A DNA stretch of 64,000 bases from Bradyrhizobium erythrophlei (GTDB lineage Bacteria; Pseudomonadota; Alphaproteobacteria; Rhizobiales; Xanthobacteraceae), in assembly GCF_900142985.1 (NCBI RefSeq), contig NZ_LT670849.1, positions 2,914,001-2,978,000 on the forward strand. The letters are read 5' to 3'. The translations under genes and the position numbers were made by a program. Below, in pieces: positions 29,494-40,540 of this stretch. Below the pieces are notes generated by a model. That model had not been told where the DNA came from. It saw only the letters and a program-made list of their open reading frames with translations, and ran no database searches. Position 1 is the stretch's first letter, and each line of letters opens with the position of its first letter.

Positions 29494-30087
29494 ATGCGCA
29501 GCGCCACCATCAAGCGCAAGACCAAAGAGACCGACATCGAGGTGACCGTCAACCTCGACGGCACGGGCGTATCCAACGTCACGACCGGGATCGGCTTCTT
29601 CGACCATATGCTTGACCTTTTGGCGCGCCATTCCCGCATCGACATCACCGTGAAGGCCAACGGCGATCTTCACGTCGATCATCACCACACCACGGAAGAT
29701 GTCGGCATCGCGCTCGGGCAGGCGGTAAAGCAGGCCTTGGGAAGCATGGCCGGGATCACCCGCTATGCCAGCGTCCACATGCCGATGGACGAGACCCTGT
29801 CGCGGGTCGTGATCGACATTTCGGGCCGGCCGGTGCTGGTGTTCAAGGCCGAGTTTCCTCGCGACAAGGTCGGTCAATTCGACACCGAGCTGGTGCGCGA
29901 ATGGTTCAACGCATTTGCGATGAATGCCGGCGTGACTTTGCACGTCGAGACCCTATATGGCGAGAATAGCCATCATATCGCCGAGTCCTGTTTCAAGGGC
30001 CTGGCGCGCGCGTTGCGGACGGCGATTGCCATCGATCCGCGTGCGGCTGGCGAAGTGCCATCGACCAAGGGTCAGCTCGGCGGCTGA
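29494..30087 (+). CDS. hisB: imidazoleglycerol-phosphate dehydratase
   Basis: A 197-residue manganese enzyme for the sixth step of histidine synthesis. The metal-binding [20 protein letters not shown] motif occurs twice, as is usual ([10 protein letters not shown] and later [18 protein letters not shown]). The start is the ATG at 29494. It heads the cluster hisB, DUF2628, hisH, hisA, hisF, hisE. The spacing to the next gene is 25 bp. Confidence 0.97.
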   Translation: MRSATIKRKTKETDIEVTVNLDGTGVSNVTTGIGFFDHMLDLLARHSRIDITVKANGDLHVDHHHTTEDVGIALGQAVKQALGSMAGITRYASVHMPMDETLSRVVIDISGRPVLVFKAEFPRDKVGQFDTELVREWFNAFAMNAGVTLHVETLYGENSHHIAESCFKGLARALRTAIAIDPRAAGEVPSTKGQLGG

Positions 30088-30112
30088 TCCCGCTTTTGGG
30101 CGGAGAGTAGAA

Positions 30113-30643
30113 ATGCCGGTCTATACCGTTCATGCCCCTGTAGCGAACAGCATGGATTTCCGTGCGACCGATCGCTTTGCGTTCGTGCGCGACGGCTTCC
30201 ATGTGTGGGCGGCGGCTTTCGGCGTGCTGTGGCTGGCCTGGCATCGGCTTTGGCTCGCGCTGCTGGGCTGGATCGTGTTGATGACCGTCATCGACATCGC
30301 GATGGTCAAGTTTGGCGTCGCAGCGGGGGTGGTGTTTCTGGTCGATGCGCTACTGGCTTTGCTGTTGGGATTTGAGGCCGCAAGCCTCAGGCGCTGGACG
30401 CTCTCACGCCGCAAATGGCGGCAGCTCGATATTGTCGTCGCAGACGACGAGGAGGCGGCCGAGCGCCGCTTTTTCGATCGCTGGACCGCGCGGCAACGCG
30501 TGGCAGGCAACGATCAACCGGCCGTTGATCGCGGTGGCCCGCCGCCGACGCGCGATGTGCCGGGACAACCCTTTTCACGACCGCCGTCACCGCCGCGCGA
30601 CGACATCATCGGCCTGTTTCCGGAGCCGGGGGCGTCGCGATGA
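30113..30643 (+). CDS. DUF2628 membrane protein in the his cluster
   Basis: A 176-residue protein with the DUF2628 start MPVYTVHAP and [12 protein letters not shown], then about three membrane helices (residues about 35-95). A soluble Pro-rich C-terminal half ends in [14 protein letters not shown]. Function unknown. It lies between hisB and hisH and overlaps hisH by 4 bp, so it is translationally coupled to histidine genes. This placement is conserved in Rhizobiales, without a known role in the pathway. Confidence 0.87.
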   Translation: MPVYTVHAPVANSMDFRATDRFAFVRDGFHVWAAAFGVLWLAWHRLWLALLGWIVLMTVIDIAMVKFGVAAGVVFLVDALLALLLGFEAASLRRWTLSRRKWRQLDIVVADDEEAAERRFFDRWTARQRVAGNDQPAVDRGGPPPTRDVPGQPFSRPPSPPRDDIIGLFPEPGASR

Positions 30644-31290
30644 CCGTTGCCATCATCGATTACGGCTCCGGCAATCTGCACTCGGCGGCGAAAGCCTTCG
30701 AGCGCGCGAGCCGCAGCATGGAGACCGGCGAAAAGATCCTCGTCACCCGCGATCCCGAAGCCGTTTATCGGGCCGATCGAATCGTGCTGCCAGGCGTCGG
30801 CGCCTTTGCCGATTGTCGTCGTGGTCTCGATGCGGTGAACGGCATGGTCGATGCTTTGACGGAAGCCGTGCGGCACAAGGCGCGGCCGTTCTTCGGCATC
30901 TGCGTCGGCATGCAGTTGATGGCGACGCGCGGCAAGGAATACGTCACGACCGAGGGCTTCAACTGGATTGCCGGCGACGTCGAGAAGATTTCGCCGCGCG
31001 ATGAAAGCCTGAAGATTCCGCACATGGGCTGGAACACGCTCGATGTGTTGCGCGAGCATCCCGTGCTGGAACGGTTGCCGTTGGGGCCGAAGGGCCGCCA
31101 CGCTTATTTCGTGCACTCCTATCACCTCAACGCCGCCAACGAGGCGGATGTGCTGGCGCGTACCGACTACGGCGGCCCGCTGACGGCGATCGTCGGTCGC
31201 GACACGGCGATCGGGACGCAATTTCACCCCGAAAAAAGCCAGCGCTTCGGGCTTGCCTTGATCTCGAACTTCTTGAAGTGGAAGCCGTGA
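30640..31290 (+). CDS. hisH: imidazole glycerol phosphate synthase glutaminase subunit HisH
   Basis: A 216-residue class I glutamine amidotransferase that supplies ammonia to HisF. The N-terminus [14 protein letters not shown], the catalytic Cys in [11 protein letters not shown] and the C-terminal His/Glu pair in QFHPEKSQ are present. Its stop overlaps the GTG start of hisA. Confidence 0.97.
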   Translation: MTVAIIDYGSGNLHSAAKAFERASRSMETGEKILVTRDPEAVYRADRIVLPGVGAFADCRRGLDAVNGMVDALTEAVRHKARPFFGICVGMQLMATRGKEYVTTEGFNWIAGDVEKISPRDESLKIPHMGWNTLDVLREHPVLERLPLGPKGRHAYFVHSYHLNAANEADVLARTDYGGPLTAIVGRDTAIGTQFHPEKSQRFGLALISNFLKWKP

Positions 31291-32027
31291 TTCTTTTTCC
31301 TGCCATCGATCTGAAGAATGGACAGTGCGTGCGCCTTGAGCAAGGCGACATGGCGCGCGCCACCGTGTTCAATCTCGATCCGGCGGCACAGGCCTCACAC
31401 TTCGCGTCGCAAGGGTTCGAGTATCTCCACGTCGTCGATCTCGATGGCGCCTTTGCCGGCAAGCCGGTTAACGCGCTAGCCGTTGAAGCGATGTTGGCCA
31501 GGGTCACGATGCCGGTGCAGCTAGGTGGCGGCATCCGCGATTTGAAGACGGTCGAAGCATGGCTCGAAAAAGGCATCACGCGGGTGATTATCGGCACCGC
31601 CGCCGTGCGCGATCCTGAACTCGTCAGAAGTGCTGCGAAGAAATTTCCCGGCCGCGTCGCGGTGGGTCTCGATGCCCGCGACGGCAAGGTAGCGGTCGAA
31701 GGCTGGGCGCAAACGTCCGAGGTAACCGCGCTCGATATCGCAAAACGGTTCGAAGATGCCGGCGTTGCCGCGATCATCTTTACCGACATCGCCCGCGATG
31801 GCCTGTTGAAGGGCCTGAACCTCGAGGCCACCGTTGCACTCGCCGACCGCATTTCCATTCCCGTCATCGCCTCCGGCGGATTTGCCTCGATCAATGACGT
31901 GAAAGAGCTGCTCGATCCGCGCGCGAAGAAGCTTGCCGGCGCTATCGTCGGCCGCGCGCTCTATGATGGCCGGCTTGATCCCGTTGCCGCGCTCGCGCTG
32001 ATCCGCAGCGCGCGGGCAGCAGCATGA
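31287..32027 (+). CDS. hisA: phosphoribosylformimino-AICAR-P isomerase HisA
   Basis: A 246-residue TIM-barrel isomerase of histidine synthesis. The GTG at 31287 gives the usual start ([16 protein letters not shown]) and overlaps the hisH stop. The two phosphate-binding regions are LGGGIRD and VIASGGF. The TGA stop at 32025-32027 lies inside the first bases (GCATGATC) of a palindromic repeat, so the very C-terminus (ending RAAA) and stop may be repeat-derived. Confidence 0.97.
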   Translation: MILFPAIDLKNGQCVRLEQGDMARATVFNLDPAAQASHFASQGFEYLHVVDLDGAFAGKPVNALAVEAMLARVTMPVQLGGGIRDLKTVEAWLEKGITRVIIGTAAVRDPELVRSAAKKFPGRVAVGLDARDGKVAVEGWAQTSEVTALDIAKRFEDAGVAAIIFTDIARDGLLKGLNLEATVALADRISIPVIASGGFASINDVKELLDPRAKKLAGAIVGRALYDGRLDPVAALALIRSARAAA

Positions 32028-32069
32028 TCCGGAAAAGTGGGAACCGGTTTTCCGAATAAGATCATGCGC
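32022..32069. repeat. GATC-type palindromic element, copy 1 (hisA-hisF)
   Basis: About 48 bp starting GCATGATCCGGAAAAGTGGG and ending CGGTTTTCCG...AGATCATGCGC. The ends are complementary (GCATGATC/GATCATGC and CGGAAAA/TTTTCCG), giving a hairpin. It lies between hisA and hisF inside the operon and contains the hisA stop codon. A near-identical copy is at 44580. Confidence 0.9.
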
Positions 32070-32092
32070 AAAACAGAAATCTAGGAGTTGCC

Positions 32093-32866
32093 ATGTTCAA
32101 GGTTCGCGTGATCCCCTGTCTCGACGTCAAGGACGGCCGCGTGGTCAAGGGCGTCAATTTCGTCGATCTTCGCGATGCCGGTGATCCCGTCGAAGCGGCG
32201 ATTGCGTACGATGCCGCCGGCGCCGACGAACTTTGCTTCCTCGACATCACGGCGACCCACGAGAACCGCGGCATCATGCTCGACGTGGTCCGCCGCACGG
32301 CGGAAGCCTGCTTCATGCCGCTCACGGTCGGGGGCGGCGTGCGCACGGTCGATGACATCAATACGTTGCTGCGCTCCGGCGCCGACAAGGCCTCGATCAA
32401 CTCGGCCGCGGTCAGCCGCCGCGAATTCGTCAAGGAAGCCGCTGAAAAGTTCGGTGACCAGTGCATCGTGGTCGCGATCGACGCCAAGCGGGTAAAGCGG
32501 GGCGCCAAGGATCGTTGGGAAATCTTTACCCATGGCGGCCGCAACGCCACCGGGATCGATGCCATCGAGTATGCCCAGGAAGTGGTTTCGCTCGGCGCCG
32601 GCGAAATCCTTTTGACCTCGATGGACCGGGACGGCACCAGACAAGGCTTTGACTTAGCCCTGACGCGGGCGATTGCCGATAGCGTTTCAGTGCCGGTCAT
32701 CGCCTCCGGCGGGGTCGGCAATCTCGACCACCTGGTCGACGGCGTCCGTGAGGGGCGTGCGAACGCCGTGCTGGCGGCGTCGATCTTCCACTTCGGCGAA
32801 TTTACCATTCGGCAGGCCAAGGACCACATGGCCCGCGCCGGCTTGGCCATGCGGCTCGATCCCTGA
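32093..32866 (+). CDS. hisF: imidazole glycerol phosphate synthase cyclase subunit HisF
   Basis: A 257-residue TIM barrel that closes the imidazole ring with ammonia from HisH. The start [23 protein letters not shown] contains catalytic Asp11; the second catalytic Asp is in [16 protein letters not shown] and ASGGVGN are the phosphate sites. Preceded by GGAG and separated from hisA by a palindromic repeat. Confidence 0.98.
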   Translation: MFKVRVIPCLDVKDGRVVKGVNFVDLRDAGDPVEAAIAYDAAGADELCFLDITATHENRGIMLDVVRRTAEACFMPLTVGGGVRTVDDINTLLRSGADKASINSAAVSRREFVKEAAEKFGDQCIVVAIDAKRVKRGAKDRWEIFTHGGRNATGIDAIEYAQEVVSLGAGEILLTSMDRDGTRQGFDLALTRAIADSVSVPVIASGGVGNLDHLVDGVREGRANAVLAASIFHFGEFTIRQAKDHMARAGLAMRLDP

Positions 32867-32955
32867 CGACTCTTTATGACAGAAGTGCTACAAGTCAGCG
32901 GTAATCGGCGCCCGTGATGCCGGCGCATCCATGTTTCGAAGTTGAGTTTGACGTG

Positions 32956-33279
32956 ATGTCGCGTTTTTCACTCCATGACCTTGCCAGCATTATCGACGCC
33001 CGCGCCGCATCCAGCGGCGAGGTTTCGTATACCCGCAAGCTTTTGGACAAGGGGTCGGAACATTGCGCCAAGAAGTTCGGCGAGGAAGCGGTCGAGACCG
33101 TGATCGCCGCGATCGGCGACGACCGCGACCACTTGATCGCGGAAAGCGCGGACACGCTGTTCCATTTGCTGGTGCTGTTGAAGTCGCGTGGCGTCAGGCT
33201 CGACGAAGTCGAGGCCGTGCTGGAGAAACGCACCGGAACGTCTGGACTTGAGGAGAAAGCCGCGCGCAAGCGCGACTAA
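32956..33279 (+). CDS. hisE: phosphoribosyl-ATP pyrophosphatase
   Basis: A 107-residue MazG-like enzyme catalysing the second step of histidine synthesis. The family's metal-binding helices are visible as [14 protein letters not shown] and [17 protein letters not shown] start it at the ATG at 32956 ([13 protein letters not shown]). An in-frame start 42 bp upstream is less likely. It is the last his gene; coaA follows after 15 bp. Confidence 0.95.
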   Translation: MSRFSLHDLASIIDARAASSGEVSYTRKLLDKGSEHCAKKFGEEAVETVIAAIGDDRDHLIAESADTLFHLLVLLKSRGVRLDEVEAVLEKRTGTSGLEEKAARKRD

Positions 33280-33294
33280 CAAACAGGCGCCGTC

Positions 33295-34251
33295 ATGGAT
33301 ATCAGGGCACCGGACCAGCAGTATAACCCTTACCGGATATTTTCCCGGGAGCAGTGGGCGCATCTGCGCGACGACACGCCGATGACGCTGGAGCCCGGCG
33401 AGTTCGACAAGCTGCGTTCGATGCACGACCGCCTCGATCTCAAGGAAGTCGAAGAGATCTATCTGCCGCTGTCGCGACTGTTGTCGATCTATGTCGATGC
33501 CACGCAGCGATTGTATTATTCGCAGCGTCAATTCCTTGGCATCCAGGACCGCAAGATGCCTTATATCGTCGGTGTGGCCGGCTCGGTCGCGGTGGGCAAA
33601 TCCACCACCGCGCGCGTGCTGCAAGCGATGCTGGCGCGCTGGTCGCCGCGGCCGAAGGTCGACATGGTGACGACGGACGGCTTTCTGTTTCCGAATGCCG
33701 TGCTCGAGCGGCAAGGCCTGATGCAGAAGAAAGGCTTTCCCGAAAGCTACGACCTGCCGCGGCTGTCGTCGTTCCTGAGCGACATCAAGTCGGGGCGAGC
33801 CAAGGTACGCGCCCCGGTCTATTCGCATCTGACCTACGACATCGTTCCGAACCAATGGATCGAAGTCGACCGGCCCGACATCCTGATTGTCGAGGGGGTC
33901 AACGTGTTGCAGACCGGCCGCCTTCCGCGCGATGGCAAGGCGGTGTCGGTGGTTTCCGACTTCTTCGATTTCTCGGTCTATATCGACGCCGAGGAGCCGG
34001 TGCTCCGCGACTGGTATGTCCGCCGCTTCCTGGCCCTTCGCGATACGGCGTTCCACGATCCCAGGTCGTATTTCCATCGCTACGCGCTGCTGTCGGACGA
34101 GGAAGCGACTGCCACCGCGATCGCGATCTGGGAGCGCACCAACCTCGCCAATCTCGAGGACAATATTTTGCCGACGCGGCCGCGCGCGACGCTCATCCTC
34201 AAGAAAGGCGCCGATCACGTCGTGGAGACCGTCGCGCTACGGCGGCTCTGA
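33295..34251 (+). CDS. coaA: type I pantothenate kinase
   Basis: A 318-residue P-loop kinase that starts CoA synthesis. Walker A is [17 protein letters not shown] near residue 90. [17 protein letters not shown] and the [11 protein letters not shown] segment are typical of bacterial CoaA. It follows hisE by 15 bp, as in other Rhizobiales, and is convergent with the hydrolase gene 6 bp away. Its likely partner coaE is in this same window at 19644. Confidence 0.97.
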   Translation: MDIRAPDQQYNPYRIFSREQWAHLRDDTPMTLEPGEFDKLRSMHDRLDLKEVEEIYLPLSRLLSIYVDATQRLYYSQRQFLGIQDRKMPYIVGVAGSVAVGKSTTARVLQAMLARWSPRPKVDMVTTDGFLFPNAVLERQGLMQKKGFPESYDLPRLSSFLSDIKSGRAKVRAPVYSHLTYDIVPNQWIEVDRPDILIVEGVNVLQTGRLPRDGKAVSVVSDFFDFSVYIDAEEPVLRDWYVRRFLALRDTAFHDPRSYFHRYALLSDEEATATAIAIWERTNLANLEDNILPTRPRATLILKKGADHVVETVALRRL

Positions 34252-34257
34252 AGATCG

Positions 34258-35319
34258 CTACTTCAGTGCCAGCGGCCGTTCTTCGTCGAGAAATCCCATC
34301 AGTTCGTGGAAGAACTGAATCCGGTTTTTTTCCAGCATCACGGTATGCGTGCCTTCCGAAAGCTCGATCAGCCGCTTGTACGGCGTGTTCTTGAGCTGCG
34401 CGAAGTAGTTTTGCGCCTGATAGGACGGAAGGTCCGCATCCCATTCCGCGTGAAGCAGGAGCGTCGGCACCGTGATCTTGCCGGGATCGTAGAGCGCCTT
34501 GCCGGAGCCGTAGGTGTTCGCGCTGTCTTCCATCACGCCGTTCGGCGCGCGCAGCTTCGGCGGATTGTGCTTGGCGGCTTCAGGATCGGTCGCCCAGGTC
34601 GCTGTAGCCCAGGCTTCGAACACGCCGGGCGGAATCAGATCCGCCTGCTTGTCTTCCGCAACGCCCTTCAGCCAGCGCGCCTTGGCGGAATCCTTCGACA
34701 CCAGCCGGTAGGCGCCAAGCGGCGTCGCCCACGGCGTGGCCGGCTCGTTGCGGATCCATTGCGGCGCGTACAGCACGAGCTTGGCGACCTTGTCGTTATG
34801 CTCGGCGGTATAGGAGCCGGAGATCGAGGTGCCCCACGACCAGCCCATGACGTTGATCTTCGCGACCTTGCGCTTCTTCAAAATGTAATCGACCGCCGCG
34901 CCCAGATCATGGGCGGCGACTTTGGTCGACACGATCGGCCTGTTGGCTTCGGCCGGCTGGCTCATCTCCGGCGGCCGCGTGGAATGGCCGTAGCCTCTGA
35001 CATCGACGAGATAGACGTCGTAACCGCGCAGCGCGATCAGGTCCATCATCGACACGCCCTCGATCGGGAGGTCGAAGGCGGTTTCCGCCGGATAGGTCGC
35101 GCCATGCACGAAGATCAAAATCTTGTCGGGTGAACTCTCACGCCCCGCCAGGTGCTTGTTGCGCACAAACAGCTCGATCCCTGCGTCTCCCGACGGGATC
35201 ATGGTGTCGGAAGATTCAAGCTTCGGCTCTTCGGCGTTCGCGAAAGAAAGGGCGGAAAGGCTTGCCGCAACAACTGATGTCAGCAACAAGAAAGAAAGCC
35301 GCAAAAAACCCGCGCGCAT
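34258..35319 (-). CDS. exported alpha/beta hydrolase
   Basis: A 353-residue secreted hydrolase. Residues 1-27 form a signal peptide (MRAGFLRLSFLLLTS with cleavage after SFANA). The catalytic Ser is in GWSWGTS, the oxyanion segment is IFVHGATYPAE, and the late Asp and His are in LLLHAEWDADLP and LSEGTHTVM. The substrate is unknown. The frame is open further upstream to 35523, but that part runs through a repeat. The ATG at 35319 has a GGAGG ribosome site and a proper signal peptide. Confidence 0.88.
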   Translation of the reverse strand: MRAGFLRLSFLLLTSVVAASLSALSFANAEEPKLESSDTMIPSGDAGIELFVRNKHLAGRESSPDKILIFVHGATYPAETAFDLPIEGVSMMDLIALRGYDVYLVDVRGYGHSTRPPEMSQPAEANRPIVSTKVAAHDLGAAVDYILKKRKVAKINVMGWSWGTSISGSYTAEHNDKVAKLVLYAPQWIRNEPATPWATPLGAYRLVSKDSAKARWLKGVAEDKQADLIPPGVFEAWATATWATDPEAAKHNPPKLRAPNGVMEDSANTYGSGKALYDPGKITVPTLLLHAEWDADLPSYQAQNYFAQLKNTPYKRLIELSEGTHTVMLEKNRIQFFHELMGFLDEERPLALK

Positions 35320-35420
35320 CGAACACCTCCCGTGAGATCTTTTAATTGAGGCGGATGCTCGATGGAATCGGCGGCCGCTGTCAAGGCGGACTATTGCAAC
35401 CGGGCTTTGCGCTAGGGGCG

Positions 35421-35509
35421 TCGTCATTGCGAGGAGCGAAGGCGACGAAGCAATCCAACCAGCCTTGGCGACAAAGTTCTGGATTGCCTCGCTTGCGCTC
35501 GCAATGACG
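35421..35509. repeat. palindromic intergenic repeat (CGTCATTGCGAGGAGCGAA type)
   Basis: About 89 bp between the hydrolase and the hybrid kinase genes. The left end CGTCATTGCGAGGAGCGAAG is complementary to the right end CGCTTGCGCTCGCAATGACG, and AAGCAATCCAA pairs with TGGATTGCCT. This sequence type is widespread in Bradyrhizobium-like genomes. Confidence 0.85.
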
Positions 35510-35546
35510 GCGATGGCGTTCAAATCCTGAAGCGTGATGTCGTCCT

Positions 35547-37784
<2,238 letters not shown>

Positions 37785-37931
37785 CACCGACCACCCAACG
37801 AGTTCTTTGGCTTTGGCGATCAAGATGCCGCTTGCCACCTTGCGAAGTGCTTGAGGACCACTTCTCGTTCCCCGTGCGCTGCGAACAGGGTTAACCGGAC
37901 GTTAAAGCGCGCAAACGGTGTTTGCCGAGGG

Positions 37932-38318
37932 CTATCTCGCTGCGACAGTGATAGGAACGTCGATTCGCCGCGCGAGTGGACCTTTCAGCTCTTTCAGCAT
38001 TCCATCAACCAGGATTTTAAATTCCCGGCTTGTTTGGGGAAGATCGTTGAGGCGCGAAGCTATCATTTCCTTGGAGAAGTCTAGCTTCAGCGTTTCGCAA
38101 TGTTTAATCAGTGCCTCTAGATGATCTTTTAGATCGCCTTTGGATTCTTCGCTGCGCGGCTTCAATGCGGTCTGTTCATCTGGATCATTGAAAAATAGCC
38201 CCGCATATTCATCGTGGATGTACATCCCCAGATGAACGTAGGCATCCGCATAGACTCTCAGCATTTCAAATAAGCTCCAAAGCACGCCGGGAGAGAATAT
38301 TTCTCCGGCGCTACTCAT
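37932..38318 (-). CDS. hypothetical protein, AT-rich orphan
   Basis: A 128-residue protein without a recognised domain. It is rich in Leu, Lys and Glu with probable long helices (KGDLKDHLEALIKHCETLKLDF and similar). No signal peptide. Base composition is clearly more AT-rich than neighbouring genes, and codons such as TTT, AAA and ATT are common, which suggests recent acquisition. It begins near a short inverted repeat CGCTACTCATAGTAGCG at its start. It may be part of an eroded mobile island, but no transposase is visible. It could also be a truncated gene. Confidence 0.55.
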   Translation of the reverse strand: MSSAGEIFSPGVLWSLFEMLRVYADAYVHLGMYIHDEYAGLFFNDPDEQTALKPRSEESKGDLKDHLEALIKHCETLKLDFSKEMIASRLNDLPQTSREFKILVDGMLKELKGPLARRIDVPITVAAR

Positions 38319-38467
38319 AGTAGCGCCACGAGTTGAGCCCTAAAATGGGTATTTTAAGTATTACAGGACCGAGAAGCTCTAGAACAATTGAAGAACTCGC
38401 TTTCGCGCTTTCGACCAGCATCGGTACAGCGCGGGCGCGTCCAAGGAGAGGATCTGATTCCGAGGCG

Positions 38468-38875
38468 TCAGGCTTTCGCGTATGCCGCGACCAGAACGAT
38501 CAGCAACGCCGCCGAGAACAGTGCCGGAACCGGCAAGATGAACTGCCAGGCGATGATGCCGCCGGCCAAGGTAGCAACCGCGAACGCGGCGATCATCGGC
38601 CGCACCTGCGCCGCGTCCGTGCGCGCCAGCGAGGCGAGCTGCCACAGCAATACGGATTGCAACAGCATGGCAACCGTGAGCGACCAGCCAAACCCCATGA
38701 AGAAATCGAGATAGGACCGGTTGGCGCCCATCGTGTCGAAACGAACGGTTTCCATGGCCTTGAGCACGTCGTTGTCGCCCATCGGGGACCATCTCTTGAG
38801 GCCGCCGAGCGAATGCCCAAGCGCAAACACCAGCGAGATGACTGCCGAGATTCTTAAGAGCACGGTCGTGGTCAT
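38468..38875 (-). CDS. small four-helix membrane protein, unknown
   Basis: A 135-residue protein with about four membrane helices (VLLRISAVISLVFALGHSLGG, SLTVAMLLQSVLLWQL, MIAAFAVATLAGGIIAW, ALFSAALLIVLVAAYA). The sequence between helices 1 and 2 (KAMETVRFDTMGANRSYLDFFMGFGW) is polar and conserved-looking. I recall similar proteins in other alphaproteobacteria without assigned function. Isolated gene. Confidence 0.7.
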   Translation of the reverse strand: MTTTVLLRISAVISLVFALGHSLGGLKRWSPMGDNDVLKAMETVRFDTMGANRSYLDFFMGFGWSLTVAMLLQSVLLWQLASLARTDAAQVRPMIAAFAVATLAGGIIAWQFILPVPALFSAALLIVLVAAYAKA

Positions 38876-39135
38876 GGCAACGGCTCCAGCAAGGTACTTT
38901 CAAAGCCTGCTTGATCTCACCTTCACGAGGGCCCAGGCGGCGATTAACGGCTGAAGAATACAGTGTGCGCGGCTCGAGATCATTACGGACATTTTCCTGA
39001 AAAATCACAATACTCTTTTGTCTCAATGACTTCCGACGGCCGCCCTAATTTTGGCGACCCGGGTTCCACCGGTTTTTGAATGTGCCTATGCGCTTTCGGC
39101 TCCCCTCCAGGGCGTTATTCCCTGCGGAGGGAATC

Positions 39136-39312
39136 ATGCCGATCTATCGCGCGTATCTGATTGATAAAGACGACCGGGTGGACTCCTTCAGACCGGTCGA
39201 GGCCGATGATGACGAGGAGGCGCTGGAGGCGGCGCGGCGGCTCGTCGATGGCCATGATGTCGAGGTGTGGCTTCTCGACAGGATGGTCGGCCGCATGAGT
39301 AAGCCGGTATAA
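39136..39312 (+). CDS. small conserved hypothetical protein
   Basis: A 58-residue protein starting MPIYRAYLIDKDDRVDSF with a GCGGAGGG ribosome site 6 bp before the ATG. It has an acidic central patch (EADDDEEALEAARRLVDGHDVEVWLLDR). Small proteins with this pattern are frequent in Bradyrhizobium genomes; no function is known. The longer frame beginning at 39076 is not preferred, as it lacks this ribosome site. Confidence 0.75.
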   Translation: MPIYRAYLIDKDDRVDSFRPVEADDDEEALEAARRLVDGHDVEVWLLDRMVGRMSKPV

Positions 39313-39355
39313 GCGTGCCGAGACGACGGATTTATCAATCCAAGCGGAGGGCAGG

Positions 39356-39784
39356 ATGACAGCATCACCGACCGATGGCTTCGCGTTGATCAAGCCGGGC
39401 CAGACCTATCTCGGCAAGCAGGGCATCGTGTACGGCGCGGGCGCGTCGAAAGAGACGGTCGGTGCGGAAAAGATCTGCATGAACGTGATGCCGATGCCGC
39501 CGGGCGCGGTGGCGAAGGCGCACTACCACAAGGACATCGAGACCATCGCCTATATGCTGGAGGGCGAGTGCGCCGTCTATTACGGCGATCACCTCGAGAA
39601 ACGCGTGCTTGTCGCTCAAGGCGAGCAGTGTTTCTGCGACGCCAATATTCCGCACGCGCCGCGCAACGAAAGCGGCAAGCCCTGCACCTGGATCGTGGTG
39701 CATTCCTCCGGCAGCGATCAGGACGGCATCGTGCTGTTGCCGGAGCTCGACAAGGAGTTGGCGGAGCGATTAGCGAAAGTCTGA
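39356..39784 (+). CDS. cupin domain protein
   Basis: A 142-residue single-domain cupin. The metal site motif 1 is PPGAVAKAHYHKDIETIAYMLEGE (His, His, Glu), and motif 2 is near FCDANIPHAPRNES (His). No signal peptide, so probably cytosolic. The C-terminal LLPELDKELAERLAKV is echoed by a separate short remnant at 40315-40359, indicating a past local duplication. A ribosome site GGAGGGCAGG precedes the ATG. Confidence 0.88.
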   Translation: MTASPTDGFALIKPGQTYLGKQGIVYGAGASKETVGAEKICMNVMPMPPGAVAKAHYHKDIETIAYMLEGECAVYYGDHLEKRVLVAQGEQCFCDANIPHAPRNESGKPCTWIVVHSSGSDQDGIVLLPELDKELAERLAKV

Positions 39785-39824
39785 CTTCGGCGCATTTCCA
39801 CTTTTCGCTTTAAGGGAGGACCCA

Positions 39825-40289
39825 ATGTTCCGTCTCGCGTTCCTCGTTTTGCTGACACTTCCTCTCGCGACGGCCTGCCTTGCACAACAATTTCCAATTA
39901 TGCCGGGCGGCGAGTTGCCGGTCGCCACGATCGAACTGGACAAGATGCCGTGGACAACGATTCCCAGCATCAGTGCCGCACAGCAATTCGCGACCATCGT
40001 CGGAGACCGTGCGAAACCGGGATTTTATATTCAGCTCGTCCGGTGGCCGCCCCATTCGGTCCTCAAGGCGCACTCTCACCCCGACGACCGATATGTGATG
40101 GTGCTAAGCGGCACGTTCTATCACGGCATCGCCGACAAATTTGACGAGAGCAAACTGGAAGCGAGGCCCGCGGGCAGCTTCTTCACCGAGCCGAAGGGTG
40201 TTCGTCATTTCGGAATGACGAAAGATGAGGGAACGGTGCTCTATTTTGTCGGCACGGGCCCGTCGACGACGGACAATCTGGAAAAATGA
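39825..40289 (+). CDS. exported cupin domain protein
   Basis: A 154-residue protein with an N-terminal signal peptide (MFRLAFLVLLTLPLATACLA, cleaved before QQFP; the Cys18 context TACLA could also be read as a lipobox-like site, but spacing is poor). The cupin motifs are PPHSVLKAHSHPDDRYVMVLSG and EPKGVRHFG. It starts 40 bp after the first cupin gene and is followed by a fragment resembling the end of that gene, so it may have been inserted there. Confidence 0.87.
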   Translation: MFRLAFLVLLTLPLATACLAQQFPIMPGGELPVATIELDKMPWTTIPSISAAQQFATIVGDRAKPGFYIQLVRWPPHSVLKAHSHPDDRYVMVLSGTFYHGIADKFDESKLEARPAGSFFTEPKGVRHFGMTKDEGTVLYFVGTGPSTTDNLEK

Positions 40290-40314
40290 GATCGGACTAT
40301 CCGCCGAGCGCCGG

Positions 40315-40359
40315 TTGCCGCAGCTCGACAAGGAATTGGCGGAGCGGCTGGCGGCGTGA
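40315..40359 (+). pseudogene. remnant of a cupin gene 3' end
   Basis: The 45 bp read LPQLDKELAERLAA followed by TGA. This matches the C-terminus of the cupin at 39356-39784 (LPELDKELAERLAKV) with about five nucleotide differences over the shared 36 bases. No start or upstream homology is seen between it and the second cupin, so it is a leftover rather than a gene. Confidence 0.75.
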
Positions 40360-40395
40360 GGGGATTGATTCGATTGTAACCGCGATGGCGGTGTG

Positions 40396-40511
40396 CTCCC
40401 TCTCCCCTTGCGGGAGAGGGTTGGGGTGAGGGGTCTCTCGCTAGCACAAGAACCCCTCACCCGCCCGACTTCGCTGCGCTTCGCCGGGCGACCTCTCCCG
40501 CAAGGGGAGAG
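40396..40511. repeat. palindromic intergenic repeat (CTCTCCCCTTGCGGGAGAGG type)
   Basis: About 116 bp with two inverted blocks. CTCCCCTTGCGGGAGAGG near 40400 is mirrored by CCTCTCCCGCAAGGGGAG near 40491-40510, and GGGGTGAGGGGT is mirrored by ACCCCTCACCC. It lies between the cupin remnant and the end of the BMP-family gene. Confidence 0.85.
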
Positions 40512-40540
40512 GTGAAGCGCCCTCTTGGCGACTTCGTGCC

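Noticed and set aside
35320..35523. N-terminal extension of the alpha/beta hydrolase
   Set aside because: The part upstream of 35319 includes a palindromic repeat, while the ATG at 35319 has a strong ribosome site and starts a good signal peptide.
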